Positions 43,731 to 54,906 of a stretch of 64,000 nt of DNA are shown here, in pieces. The DNA comes from Lantana camara (Eukaryota > Streptophyta > Magnoliopsida > Lamiales > Verbenaceae), in the NCBI GenBank assembly GCA_037501455.1, contig CM074864.1, positions 39,520,001 through 39,584,000 of the forward strand, given 5' to 3'. The notes beneath the pieces were generated by a model. It saw only the letters and a list, made by a program, of their open reading frames with translations. It did not search any database and was not told where the DNA came from. The stretch's first letter is position 1, and each line of letters opens with the position of its first letter. Made by a program: the position numbers and the translations under genes.

Positions 43731-44850
43731 AATGAAGTATGTAGACTGAAAAAAGGCACTGTATGGGTTAAAGAAGTCTCCCAGAGCATGGTTTGGGAGG
43801 TTTATAGCTACTATGAAACGGTATGGTTATGAATAGAGTAATTCAGATCATACACTGTTTCTCAAGAAAAGAGGCGAGAGGATTACATGTCTAATCATAT
43901 ACGTTGATGACATGATCATTAGCGGGAATGACATAGAGGAGATAAAGGATCTTCGGGAAAATTTGTTTGGAGAATTTGAGATGAAGGACTTGGGGCATCT
44001 GAAGTACTTCCTGGGGATCGAGGTTTTGAGGTCGAGTTAGGGAATATATTTATCTCAGAGGAAATATATCCTTGACCTGCTAGTAGAGACGGGGAAGTTG
44101 GATTGTAAGCCTAGTGATATCCCCATGATGAGTAATCACGGGCTTCGGATCACTAAAGGGCCAGAGCCGGCTGATCGAGCAAGATACCAACACCTCGTGG
44201 GAAAGTTGATATATCTCTCGCATACGAGACCTGATGTTGCTTATGTTGTTGGGGTTGTAAGTCAGTTCATGCATAAACCCCAAAAAAAGCACATGGAGGC
44301 AGCATTATGGATATTAAGGTACCTGAAAGGGTCCCCTGATACGGGAGTTCTGTTTAAAAAGAATGGTCATTTGCAGATAGAAGCATACACGGATGTAGAT
44401 TGGGTAGGAAGTCCGCTTGATAGGAGATCGACTTCTAGCTACTTTACATTTTTTGGTGGGAACTTGGTTACTTGGAGGAGCAAGAAATAGAAGGTCGTTG
44501 CACTCTCCAGTGATGAAGCAGAGTTCAGAGGGGTTGCTAAGGGACTGGCGGAAATTCTGTGGTTAAGAAAACTAATAACCGAATTGGGATTTCCTCCAGC
44601 TGAAGTCTGTCCTCTAAAATGTGATAACCAACCAGTTGTTCACATTTCTGAGAATCCAGTGCAACATGACCGAACAAAGCACGTGGAGATTGATCGGTAT
44701 TTTATCAAAGAAAAGTTGGAAGCAGGGATTGTGTCTCTTCAGTTTGTGCGATCAGAGAACCAGTTGGCGGACATTCTCACGAAGGCCGTTACGAGACGTG
44801 CGTTCCATGATATCTTGAACAAGTTAGGTGTTAGACATCCCCCGACCTAA
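43731..44850 (+). pseudogene. Element E RT C-terminus and RNase H
   Basis: After the duplication the frame continues LKKALYGLKKSPRAWFGRF, with the active site IIYVDDMIISG and EFEMKDLGHLKYFLGIEV. A TAG follows LRSS, then NHGLRITKG and RPDVAYVVGVVSQFM. RNase H motifs DVDWVGSPLDRRSTS, SSDEAEF and CDNQPVVHISENPV are present. A TAG sits after WRSKK (44488-44490). The last codon is followed by the polypurine tract. Confidence 0.88.
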
Positions 44851-44853
44851 CTT

Positions 44854-44862
44854 GAGGGGGAG
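44854..44862 (+). promoter_or_regulatory. Polypurine tract of element E
   Basis: GAGGGGGAG directly before the LTR start TGTTGAC at 44863. Confidence 0.85.
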
Positions 44863-45041
44863 TGTTGACTATTGCTATTGTAATTTAGGAAAGGGTATCC
44901 TGTCTCGTTAATCATGGGATCCTTGTTTCCTTTAATTTAGTAGTCTCTGCTAATATTTACATTACCTCTGTGTAATCCGGCTTAACACAATACAATGAAA
45001 TCTTTTACCTCTTTTACTATGTCTCATCTCTCAAATCAACA
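44863..45041 (+). repeat. 3' LTR of element E
   Basis: TGTTGACTATTGC to CAACA, giving the inverted end pair TGTTGA/TCAACA. Same length as the 5' LTR (179 bp). Confidence 0.9.
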
Positions 45042-45784
45042 GTAACGAAAAAAATAGTTTCTATAGACTTCCTAGCTAAATGTGACATTTCTAATGTAAT
45101 AAAATTCCTAATGAAATTCGAAAACTACTATAATATTGTAATCTGATGAATGTTTAAACACCAAAAACGAAAATTTTATTTCCTAATCTAGTATGTATAT
45201 TTCCTAAACTGAATGTATATTCATGATTTTTATTTTTTTAGCACGATTATGTGTTAAAGAATCCCAAATCCGTACGTTGGAAATTAATTCCTAGAACACG
45301 CTAGAAATTATTCAAATCCCAAAATCTGAAATCTTTCAAACTAAACATATAAGCATGAATTTCTAAAATACATAATAAATCCTCCAACCTATTATAGTAA
45401 AAATTATTGGGAGATAATTCAATGGTGTTCATTCATGGAGGTGTCAGAATTTAAGTGCTAAACGCTAGCTTTTCATAAACAAAAATATTAGTTTTCATTG
45501 AGAAAAGAATATTATAAATTTATATCTACGTTGATTTGACAGTACTACTTTTTATTACACAATTTATAAATACTACTTATAATTTATGTATAATATATAA
45601 TATAAGATGGGAATATTTCATCCAAAATCATCATGTTTTGATAACTCAATTCTAATTCTTATAATTGTAAGTGCTTTTATTATTTTATTATTGATTGACT
45701 TTCTGAATTTTTTTAATTTAACGTTTCTGTGAGGATTTAAAGGAAAATTACATCTGACTACCCTGCTAGATAAGATAATTAAAA
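45042..45784. other. Tail of tandem copy 1 (former upstream region of GASA-1)
   Basis: It matches 47836-48594. It is AT-rich non-coding sequence. Before element E inserted, it lay directly upstream of the GASA-1 promoter. Confidence 0.7.
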
Positions 45785-48594
45785 TACAATTCATCTATTT
45801 TCATTGTCAAATCTTAGACAACACGAAAAATCATTATTCAACTCTTTGACAACATAAAAAAACTAAAAGTTCTGCCCTGCCTCTCTATCTATCCAAGGGA
45901 ATGAAGGGATGGAAGGGCAGAGGCCTTTGGTATCCCTTCCAATTGGGGCCTCACAATCACTAGCCAATAGGCTTTTCTCTCATGTCTTTCTTCGTTCATA
46001 GTTTGTACAAATATTTTAATATATTTTTATTTGAATTTTATCATATTTTTATTATTTTTTTTCTATTCTGGTTTCTCAATTTTTTCTTTGTTTTGACTTT
46101 TTTTAACTTTTATTTTATAATTTTTTATTTTTTATTTTTAAGTTTATTTCTCAAACTTTAAAATTTTTAAAAAAATTATCTTTATATAGTATATTTTTAG
46201 TTTATATTTGCACAACTTTAAAAAATTAAAAATACTAAATTTAAATATTTAAAAAAAATTCTCTAAAATATAATCACTTTTATGTGATCTATTTGATATG
46301 CTTAATAATTTATTAACGTTTTTATTAAAATAATTCAATTAATTATTTTTATAATTGAATTATAATCACAGTTACAATTATTCTTAATATGCTCATCTTA
46401 CATAGTTTACTTTTAGTTTATATTTATATGGCGAGCTAATTAAATGACTTAAAAATGCAAACAATTTATCTATGAGATTATTCATTTGTTATGAAATATA
46501 AATTTACAAATAGTTTACATTTTCAATCAGGTTTTATAGGCATAATTAATCTCGATTATATAAAATAATATGTTTATATTTTTTAATAACTTATATTTAT
46601 TAAACTTATGTAAATTTTGAAGTATTTTCCATAATATATTATTTCATGTGTATGTATTATAATAAATAAGCAAACCAAACAAAATGCATGACTTTTAAAA
46701 AATTAAAAATACTGGATTTAAATTTTAAATTCATTTAATTTTTCTTTTTTTTTGGAATGTAATTACATAATCGATAATTTTATATGGAATATTTTATATT
46801 TTTAATAATTTCTATTAAATTAATTTAATTAAAATTTCAATTTTTAATATTCATTTTTAGTGATTACATTGAAAAAAATTATATGAGGCATGTAGTTTTT
46901 GTATGCTATGCATATTATGAGATTTAAAATAACTATATATAATATATGAAGTATATAATTATACTTTCAATATGTATTAAAAAATTTAAATGATACTTTA
47001 TATTTTTATGTAGTTCACATATTTTTTATTATTTAAATAGGTAATAATTACTTTTAATAATCATAATATAATTTTGTTATACCTGTAACATTATTTTTAG
47101 TGATAATATAATTTATAATAAATTTTTATTATTTTAAATGTAATATGCATATAAAATTTTGTGCATTGCATGGGTCTGTACGCCAGTAAGATAATATCAT
47201 AAATCAGGACCAAACCAAAATTTCAAATTTTAAAATCAAACTCAAGAAAATATTCAAAATTAAAAGAAAATCAAGAGACACAAACTTATCATAAAAAACC
47301 TCATTAATTAAATGTATACTGTAATGATTTATACTTCATATGATTTAAACACTTTTAAACACTAAAATTTATTGTAAAAATTCAATTGAATTATGAGAAG
47401 TAATCCAAAAAAAGTAATCTCAAGGGTACTTCGTTCCACCGTCGGAGTTCTTCAAATCCCTATAACAAGGGCATTCGTCCTTATTCCCATAAGTTCCCGA
47501 TGGCACACAGTTGCATTTCGTACAACAAATTTCACAGTACAACAAACACCTATTTTGTCGGCCGGCTTTCGAACACCTTACGGCGCACTTATCTTTGCAG
47601 AATTGCGAAATATTCGTCGGTGGATCTTTGTCTGCCGATGTTGTCTCCACCATGGTGGCTAGGAGGATCATCGCGAGGATAAGAGAGTTGCCATTGTAAT
47701 CAACTTCAAGTACTAATTGAGAACTGTGTTAGTATTTTTGGTGGAGAGGACTATGTAGGATAGGAAATTTATAGGGCGTTTGGGTGCTAGAAAATTAATT
47801 AGGGTGGATTATATTCATCATTTCTTTACACTTGGAGTAACGTAAAAAATAGTTTCTATAGATTTTCCATATAAATGTGACATTTCTAATGTAATAAAAT
47901 TCCTAATGAAATTCCAAAACTACTATAATATTTCAATATGATGAATGTTTAAACACCAAAAACAAAAATTTTATTTCCTAATATAGTAATGTATATTTCC
48001 TAATCTGAATGTATATTCATTATTTTTATTTTTTTGGAACGATTATGTGTTAAAGAATTCCAAATCCGTACGTTGGAAATTAAATCTTACAACACGCTAG
48101 AAATTTATCATAAGTGTTTCAAATCCCAAAATCTGAAATCTTTCAAACTAAACATATAAGCATGAATTTCTAAAATACATAATTAATCGTCCACCCTATT
48201 ATAGTAAAAATTATTGGGAGATAATTAAAAGGTTCATTCATGGAGGTGTCAGAATTTAAGTGCTAAATGCTTTTCATATATAAAAATATTTGTTTTCATT
48301 GAGAAAGAATATTATAAATTTATATCTATGTTGATTTTACAATACTACTTTTTATACATAATTTATATATACTACTTATAATGGGGAGTTATGTATAATA
48401 TATAATATAAGATGGGAATATTTCATCCAAAATCATCATGTTTTGATAACTCAATTCTAATTCTTATAATTGTATGTGCTTTTTGTATTTTATTATTGGT
48501 TGACTTTCTGAATTTTTTAATTTAACGTTTCTGTAAGGATTTAAGGGAAAATTACATCTGACTACCCTACTAGATAATATATTTACAATACAAT
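45785..48594. repeat. Tandem duplication copy 2 (2.81 kb)
   Basis: A direct repeat of copy 1 without the Mutator-like element or copia E. It contains the degenerate GASA-2 and its TATA and AATAAA signals. Apart from those the copy is AT-rich and non-coding. Confidence 0.87.
47420..47705 (-). pseudogene. GASA/snakin pseudogene (GASA-2)
   Basis: The mature domain is almost intact ([31 protein letters not shown]) but differs from GASA-1 in four damaging ways. The start codon and 5' UTR are lost by a 38-bp deletion between TTCA repeats. A 2-bp insertion (ACTCTC for ACTC) breaks the signal peptide. The twelfth cysteine is Tyr (end TKYP instead of PKCP). YCEICC replaces YCGICC. The longest remaining frame starts at an internal Met (47671) with a truncated signal. 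TATA and AATAAA remain. Confidence 0.88.
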
Positions 48595-48756
48595 TCATCT
48601 ATGTTCATTGTCAAATCTTTGACAACACGAAAAATCATTGTTCAACTCTTTGATAACATAAAAAACTAAAAGCTCTACCCTCCCCTCTATCTATCCAAGG
48701 GATGAAGGGGCAGAGGCCTTTGGTGTATATCCCTTCCAATTGGGGCCTCACAATTA
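48595..48756. repeat. Start of a third tandem copy (162 bp)
   Basis: It matches 29968-30133 and 45785-45955, ending GGGGCCTCACAATT. It then meets unrelated sequence. It may be the repeat that mediated the duplication or a truncated third unit. Confidence 0.75.
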
Positions 48757-48888
48757 GAGGTGCGCATAGTTCGATAAAATCGATCGAACCGATCGAAACT
48801 GAAGTTTCGGTCCCTATCGATTATCGAACCGAAACTTCGATTCGGTATTAGGTTTTTATTTTTTTGAAATTTTGATATTCGGTACTAA
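48757..48888. mobile_element. Unidentified transposon end, cut by element F
   Basis: It starts (T)AGAGGTGCGCATAG and has inverted words CGAAACTGAAGTTTCG and repeated CGATCGAACCGATCG. This resembles ends of small plant DNA elements (possibly hAT type). The other end is not in the window. Confidence 0.35.
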
Positions 48889-49731
48889 TGATACTCAGAA
48901 TTGCGCACGTATCGGAGCCGTCCACGTGTCGCCATCGATTGACTTGAAGACTATAACGCTTGCATTGATGGGCTCGCGGGCCAACCCGACCCACTCACTT
49001 GCCAACTAATACAGGCCATTGGGCCTCGGCCAACTACTCTGGTAAAAGGTCAGAGCCGGCAGGCTTGGCGCTCACACCTATGCCCTCAGGGTTTCCTTTC
49101 TCAAGAAATCACCCGTACGAGGGCCATATCCTTGTCGCTCGGATTTGGCACTCAAAGACCATGAGCCGTGAGGACCCCGTCCGAGCATTCTTCGAGCGTC
49201 ACTTCGGCTCGAGGATGATCCCCCACCGCCGTGGTGGATCTGAACCCTCATAAAACGGATCCGGGACCCTCCGCTCATGCGACCCTCGTCAACAACCTCT
49301 GACACAAAGGTAGTGCGCACCCTGTACCTGACACACCGTCTCCCTTTTCAGAAACGTCATTCTCACGCCCTCACGGGCTGCCACGTGTTAGGGCAACACA
49401 GGTACGGGACCACATGGTTAATTTACCTATTTATCCTTACCCCTAACATATAAATAGGGGAGAACACATGTTTTCTCCCCCAAGTCATCTCCACGATACA
49501 TACTGCATACATTGTTCTGGGTTCATATCTCCTTTCCTCTGCATCTTCCCCAGCTTCATATCAGTTGCATCATCATTACATTTTGCATTCTCGGTGTTAT
49601 CCTAGCTGGAAGAACCCACGCTCAAGAGGAAACCCAGTTCCTGAGGCTTCCCCGCCTGTGATGGTCTCTTCCCTTTCTAACAAATATTAAAGTGTTGTTG
49701 CATTTAGGAAGCTCAGATTCCTGAACCATCA
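48889..49731 (+). repeat. 5' LTR of element F (843 bp)
   Basis: It starts TGATACTCAG and ends GAACCATCA. TATA box at 49449-49456. It is clearly divergent from C's LTR but collinear, for example CCTAGCTGGAAGAACCCACG. Confidence 0.88.
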
Positions 49732-49734
49732 TTT

Positions 49735-49754
49735 TTGGCGCCGTCTGTGGGAAA
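49735..49754 (+). promoter_or_regulatory. Primer-binding-site-like sequence of element F
   Basis: TTGGCGCCGTCTGTGGGAAA follows the LTR by a few bases, the better-preserved version of C's site at 14099. Confidence 0.7.
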
Positions 49755-49823
49755 TTCATCCCTACCACAACCAGATTCTTCCTCTGAAGGCTAGTTGAGA
49801 TATAACACCTCTTAACTCTGAAA

Positions 49824-51689
49824 ATGGTAACTGCAACAAGATCAGGAGCCGTGGGAAACAAAAGCGCTCCTCCTCCAGTCAATGAAGAGAACGCGGAGAG
49901 CAATATTCCCGCCGGCGGCGTGAACCCACCAGCTGCGGGGAATGGAGGAGAGAATCCAGGTACGGCGGCTGTAACTCTCCCACCGGGAGGGAACGCTACG
50001 GGAGGGCCCAGTTCCGTTGTTCCGCCTACAACTCACACCGCCAACGCTTCCTTCCCTTACTCAGGTACGTATCCCATGGCCATGCCTCCACCGGGATACC
50101 CTTTTATACAACCCGGAATGATGCCCGGGATGATGCCATTGATCCAACCTTATCAAGTGGGGACACTAAATCTCCCCATGTCATTGCCAAGAGAGATACA
50201 AGGGGTGGAAATGCCCCAAATCACCACCCAGCAGCTTCAGGCGCTGTATGCGCAGTGTGAGGGCCAGGCAGTCCAGAACGCTTGGGAGCATTTCACTGCG
50301 GCGTATTTCCCTTCGCACGCTGGCGCTCGGATGGCCCCACCTCTGGGAGGACTCCCCGTGCACCCCTTGACGATGGCCCAAAACGCGTTGAGGGCCCAGC
50401 AACCTCCTCCACCGCCGAATCAAGAAAATGAGGCCCCGCCGAGGGTCCCGCAAGATCAACCACCAGTAAGAGATGAAAGGGCTCCTCGAAACGAGGGGGC
50501 CGGAGATAACGACGAGGTCCAGTCGAGGGCCACGGAAAGGGCAAACCGCAGAAATGTCGGTGATCCTCAGCTTACAGCAGTACAAGACCAGATTAGGGGG
50601 CTCCAGAACGTGGTGGAGCAGCTCTCTCGAGCACGGACTCACGTCTCCCGTGATGGGGGCGAGAAGTCCAGGGCCAGAGATGCTCGCAGACCACGAAGCC
50701 CCATCTCTCGCCGACGAAGGGAAGCCAGCCCCGAAGACCCGGAGGACAGGGATTACCGGATCGCGACGGGCGATTCTCCCCTCATCGAGGAGGTGCTAAT
50801 GACTCGTGCGAGAAAAGGCAAAATCCCCACGTCCATCAACAGGTATGACGGAACCACAGATCCGACCGAGCATCTGGATCATTGTGTGCACTTGATGCAT
50901 TTATATGATCACCCCCTCAACTATTGGGCCAAGGTGTTTGTAACCTCCCTCGTGGGAATGGCCCAGGATTGGTACAAAAAGCTTCCTCCGCGCTCAATCC
51001 GAGGATACTACGACCTGATTGACGCTTTCATCAGTCACTTCAACTCTTTGAAGGCTCCAGCCCCAGCCACGACCGCTCTTTACAATTTGGTCCAAGGGCC
51101 GAACGAAACTTTGCGGTCTTTCATGGGAAGATTCAACAAGGAGATCCTGTTGGTAGAAAAGCCCTCTATGGACTTCTTGAGGCATGTTCTGTTTGGAGCT
51201 ATCAATATGAAGCATTACGTCAGCAAGGAATTTGTAGAAGAGGTGGCCAAGAAAAAGCCACGCTCGATGATGGAGATTAGGGAAATTGCGGACTCTTTCT
51301 TTACTCTTGCGGATATGTACATCGCAAGGGATCAGAAAATGGCGAACGCCCCTCGTCCCAGCAAAGTACCCGAGGACCGAACGGATTCTAACAGGGGTCG
51401 CCGCCGCAGCCCAGTTTCCACACGACGAAACTCTCCACCCCCTCGGAAGTTCGAGCGCATTCCTCTCAACCGCCCCATTACGGAAGTTTATGCCATGGCG
51501 GACAAGAAGCTGTTTAAGAGGCCATCAAAATTGAGAGAAACCGAGGCTCAGAAGCGCCCGGGAAAATACTGCGCTTTTCACAAACAGAAAGGGCATGACA
51601 CCAGCGAGTGTCATCAGCTAGAAAGGGAGATTCAGAGGCTGATCGCTGGGGGGCACCTTAAGGAGTTCGTAAAAGTGTTGGAGAGGTAA
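49824..51689 (+). pseudogene. Element F gag
   Basis: A continuous 621-codon frame from MVTATRSGA. It has a Gly/Pro-rich N-terminus, capsid domain (about residues 340-510: TEHLDHCVHLMHLY, NETLRSFMGRFNKE), and knuckle YCAFHKQKGHDTSEC. It stops at a TAA (51687) where C reads TAT (Tyr), so translation into protease is blocked. Everything downstream remains in the same frame. Confidence 0.92.
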
Positions 51690-53180
51690 GACGAGCACTG
51701 TGCGGAGCAAGCGCATGCACGGGGGAGAAGCCGTTCTCGCTCTCGGAGCCCGCGTCACCGTCACACCGAGCCTAGCGACCGTGGGAAAGGGAAAGCCTCA
51801 GACATGGAAAATCAATCGTTCACGGTCATTCACATGATCGTCGGAGGACCCTCGGGGGGTGACTCTAACGCATCCCGACGTCGCTACATTCGAAGCTATG
51901 ACCAAAGATCTTCCCAACCTCAACCGGTGCTCTCTATTGATCAATCATCATGCTCGGAGAAGGATGAGAGCGTAGGATTCACAGAAAAAGATTTAGAGCA
52001 CATTGTAACACCCCATGGGGTCGGTGAAACCTCTGACTGCCCCATGGTAGTTAGCTTAGATATACACAATCACATTGTAAAGAGGGTTTTGATTGATAGT
52101 GGAAGCTCCGTGAATGTTTTGCCTTACTCTACGTTCCAAAAAATGAACATCACGAACATCCCGCTCGAACCCCTCAGAACAGCCCTCGTCGGCTTTGGAG
52201 GTTCCGAGATTGTCCCTCGCGGACAAATTCGCTTGGCCACCTCTTTCGGTCGTGCCCCACAGCGAAAAACTTTGAATGTTCTCTATGTGGTGGTCGAAGT
52301 GGACCTTCCATACAATATCATCATTGGGCGCCCAACCCTCGTCGACTTCAAAGCTATAATTTCCACCTATCATCAAAAAGTCAAGTTTCCCACCTCCGAG
52401 GGTACCGGAGAAGTACTGTGTAATGTTAAGGAAGCTTGGGAGTGCTACATACTCTCCCTCCGAAACCACAAGCCCAAACAACCTATCCAAGCAGGCTCCA
52501 CCAAAAAGTCTGTTGACTTTCCCAAATTAGATGAGGATGGCCCCGAGCGCAAAAGGGCCAAGCTCTATAAGAAGAAGAACAAGAAGAGGGACACAGACAA
52601 ACCAGTTGATGTTAGGAATTCGCCCCTCGGAGAGGTTGGGGTTTCTTCCTCGGAACACGAGGATCATGTACCCTCGAAGGACACCAGCGGAAGAATCACA
52701 GGCAAAAAGCGAGCGCTCGAACTACCGAGGCCTGAAGTGCGGGTGGAACCTACGGAGAACTTTCTGACCATCGAATTGGAGCCCGGGAATCGAGAGAAGA
52801 CCACGCAAATAGGTTCCAGTCTCGACGGTCCCTCTCAGATTATGATGATTGAGTTCTTGTGGGAAAATATTGATGTCTTTGCCTGGAAGGCTTCCGACCT
52901 CACTGGCATAGACCCGAGCGTTATTGTCCACAGGCTGAACGTGGATCCGGCCTTCAAACCTATAAAGCAAAAGAAGAGAGACGTTCATGGGTTCCGAAGG
53001 CAGGTCATAGAAGAGGAGGTCAATAAACTGCTTGACGCTCAGTACATAGAAGAAATTCTATATCCCGAGTGGCTATGCAATGTGGTGCTCGTTCCGAAGA
53101 GCGCCAACAAGTGGCGTATGTGCAATGACTTCACGGACCTCAACAAGGCGTGCCCCAAGGATCCATACCCCCCTGCCTAG
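51690..53180 (+). pseudogene. Element F protease and RT N-terminus
   Basis: In frame after the TAA. It has an Arg/Ser-rich tract, the protease motif LIDSGSSVNVLPYS, IIIGRPTLVDFKAI, a Lys-rich linker, and RT start YPEWLCNVVLVPK, CNDFTDLNKACPKDPY. An extra C in a C run near 53168 shifts the frame. Confidence 0.9.
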
Positions 53181-54141
53181 AATTGATCAGTTGGTGGATT
53201 CGACCGCTGGGTGTGAACTCATGAGCATAATGGACGCCTTCCAAGGATATTATCAGATATTTATGGCTCCTGAGGATCGCCCCAAAACTGCGTTCGTGGT
53301 TCACATGGGCATTTATTGCTTCAAGGTTATGCCCTTCGGGCTCAAAAATGCAGGAGCGACATATCAACGCCTCGTCAACAGAATGTTCGAGGGTGAAATC
53401 GGGAAATCCATGGAAGTATATGTCGACGACATGATCTTTAAGAGCGAACGCCAATATTCTCATCTGGAAGACCTCAAACGAGCGTTCGGCATCCTGCGTC
53501 TCTATGGTATGAAATTGAATCCTTCCAAGTGTACATTTGGAGTGCGGGGTGGCAAATTTTTGGGGTACATGGTCAGCCAGCGAGGCATAGAGGCGAATCC
53601 CGAGAAGATTAAAGCAATCTTGGACATACCCTCCCCTCGCAATCTGAGAGAGGTCCAAGTGCTTGTGGGGAAGATCATTTCGCTAAACGGGTTCATCTCC
53701 CGCTCAGCAGGCAGGAATCTACCCTTCTTCAAAATTTTGCGTAACGCTCGCAACTTTGCCTGGAGCAAGGACTGCGAGAAGGCTCTGCAGGACATGAAAC
53801 AGTATCTCTCAAGCGCGCCTTTGTTGACCAAGCCTAATCCGGGAGAGAACTTGTTTGTATATCTTTCAGTCTCTTTGGAAGCCACGAGCACCGTCCTCGT
53901 GGCCATTCGCGAGCGTAAACATATGCCGGTGTATTATTTGAGCAAGACTCTACAGGGAGAGGAGAAAAGATACATGGAAATAGAGAAGTTCGCTCTTGCG
54001 CTCGTCAATGCCGCCCGGAGGCTAAGGCCTTATTTCCAAGCGCATTCTATCGTGGTGCTCACAGATCAACCCCTCAAACAAGTGCTCGCAAAGCCGGACG
54101 TCTCAGGGAGATTAATTAGATGGTCAATTGAACTCAGTTAA
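53169..54141 (+). pseudogene. Element F RT core and first RNase H
   Basis: From LPRIDQLVD it carries MDAFQGYYQIFMAPEDR, GLKNAGATYQRLVN, the active site VYVDDMIF and the gypsy RNase H (YYLSKTLQGEEKRY, RRLRPYFQAHSIVVLTDQ). It stops at TAA (54139), where C has CAA. Confidence 0.9.
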
Positions 54142-54901
54142 TTCGACATCACCTTTGAGCCTCGCACGGCGATACAAGCTCAGGCCGTGGCCGACCTATT
54201 GGTGGAACGTTTCAACTTAGATACTGAGCCCTCAGCAGAGGATAGTCTATGGCTGCTGCACACTGATGGCTCCTCGACCTCACAAGGGGGGGGAGCCGGG
54301 GTGACCCTCAGAGACCCTCTTGGAGCTGAAGTTGACTATGCCATCAAGCTGGCGTTCCAAGTCACCAACAACGAAGCTGAATATGAAGCCCTCATCCAGG
54401 GGCTCAGAATCGCGCTCCAAAATGGCGCCACTCGGGTCACTGCATATGTGGATTCGCAGTTGATCGCGAGTCAAATTGACGGTTCTTATGAGGCTCGAGA
54501 AGCCACCATGGTGCAGTATCTGGCGAGCGCAAAGGAGGTAATAGCCAAGTTCAGGGAATTCCACCTCTTGCAGGTCCCGAGGGCTGAGAACGAACGTGCT
54601 GACGCTCTCTCCAAGTTTGCATCTGCTCTGGAAGGCTCTAGCGAGCATGCTGTTACATTTCTTAGGACTGAAGAGCCGCTGATAGGTAGAGGCGAACCTT
54701 CGAAAGAGGTACATATGATTGACCCCTCTGAGCCTTGTTGGCTCGACGAAATTGTCAGATTCCTCCAGGATGGAACCAGCCCAAGCGACAAAGTTGAGGC
54801 TAGGAGGATCAGGAACAAGGCCCCTCGTTTCTTATTAGATGCCGAGGGTCGGTTATTCAAGCGATCCTTCCAAGGTCCACCGTTGAGATGCTTGAGACCC
54901 T
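54142..54901 (+). pseudogene. Element F second RNase H and integrase N-terminus
   Basis: In frame after the TAA. LLHTDGSSTSQGGGAGVTLRDP, TNNEAEYEALIQGL, VDSQLIASQIDG and ERADALSKFA are the extra RNase H motifs, continuous here. It is cut at LRPSQ by copia D. The remaining homologous stub is at 62522-62611. Confidence 0.9.
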
Positions 54902-54906
54902 CGCAG

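Larger units (their letters stand above)
33627..45041 (+). mobile_element. Ty1/copia element E (Ale/Retrofit-like), with two nested solo LTRs
   Basis: LTRs of 179 bp each (33627-33805 and 44863-45041) flank a gag-protease-integrase-RT-RNase H interior. The interior is interrupted by solo LTRs at 36092-39922 and 41082-43730. Short LTRs and gag style suggest the Ale/Retrofit group, which is an inference. The right flank GTAAC matches the empty site CTTGGAGTAACG near 47831 in the tandem copy; the left flank reads GAGTG, so the left duplication has decayed. By eye the two LTRs differ at about six positions. Confidence 0.9.
29968..45784. repeat. Tandem duplication copy 1, with insertions
   Basis: Removing the Mutator-like element with its duplication and copia E leaves about 2.84 kb, close to the 2.81 kb of copy 2. 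It starts with CATCTATTTCATTG and contains GASA-1 on the minus strand. The tail of this copy is 45042-45784, to the right of element E. Confidence 0.85.
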
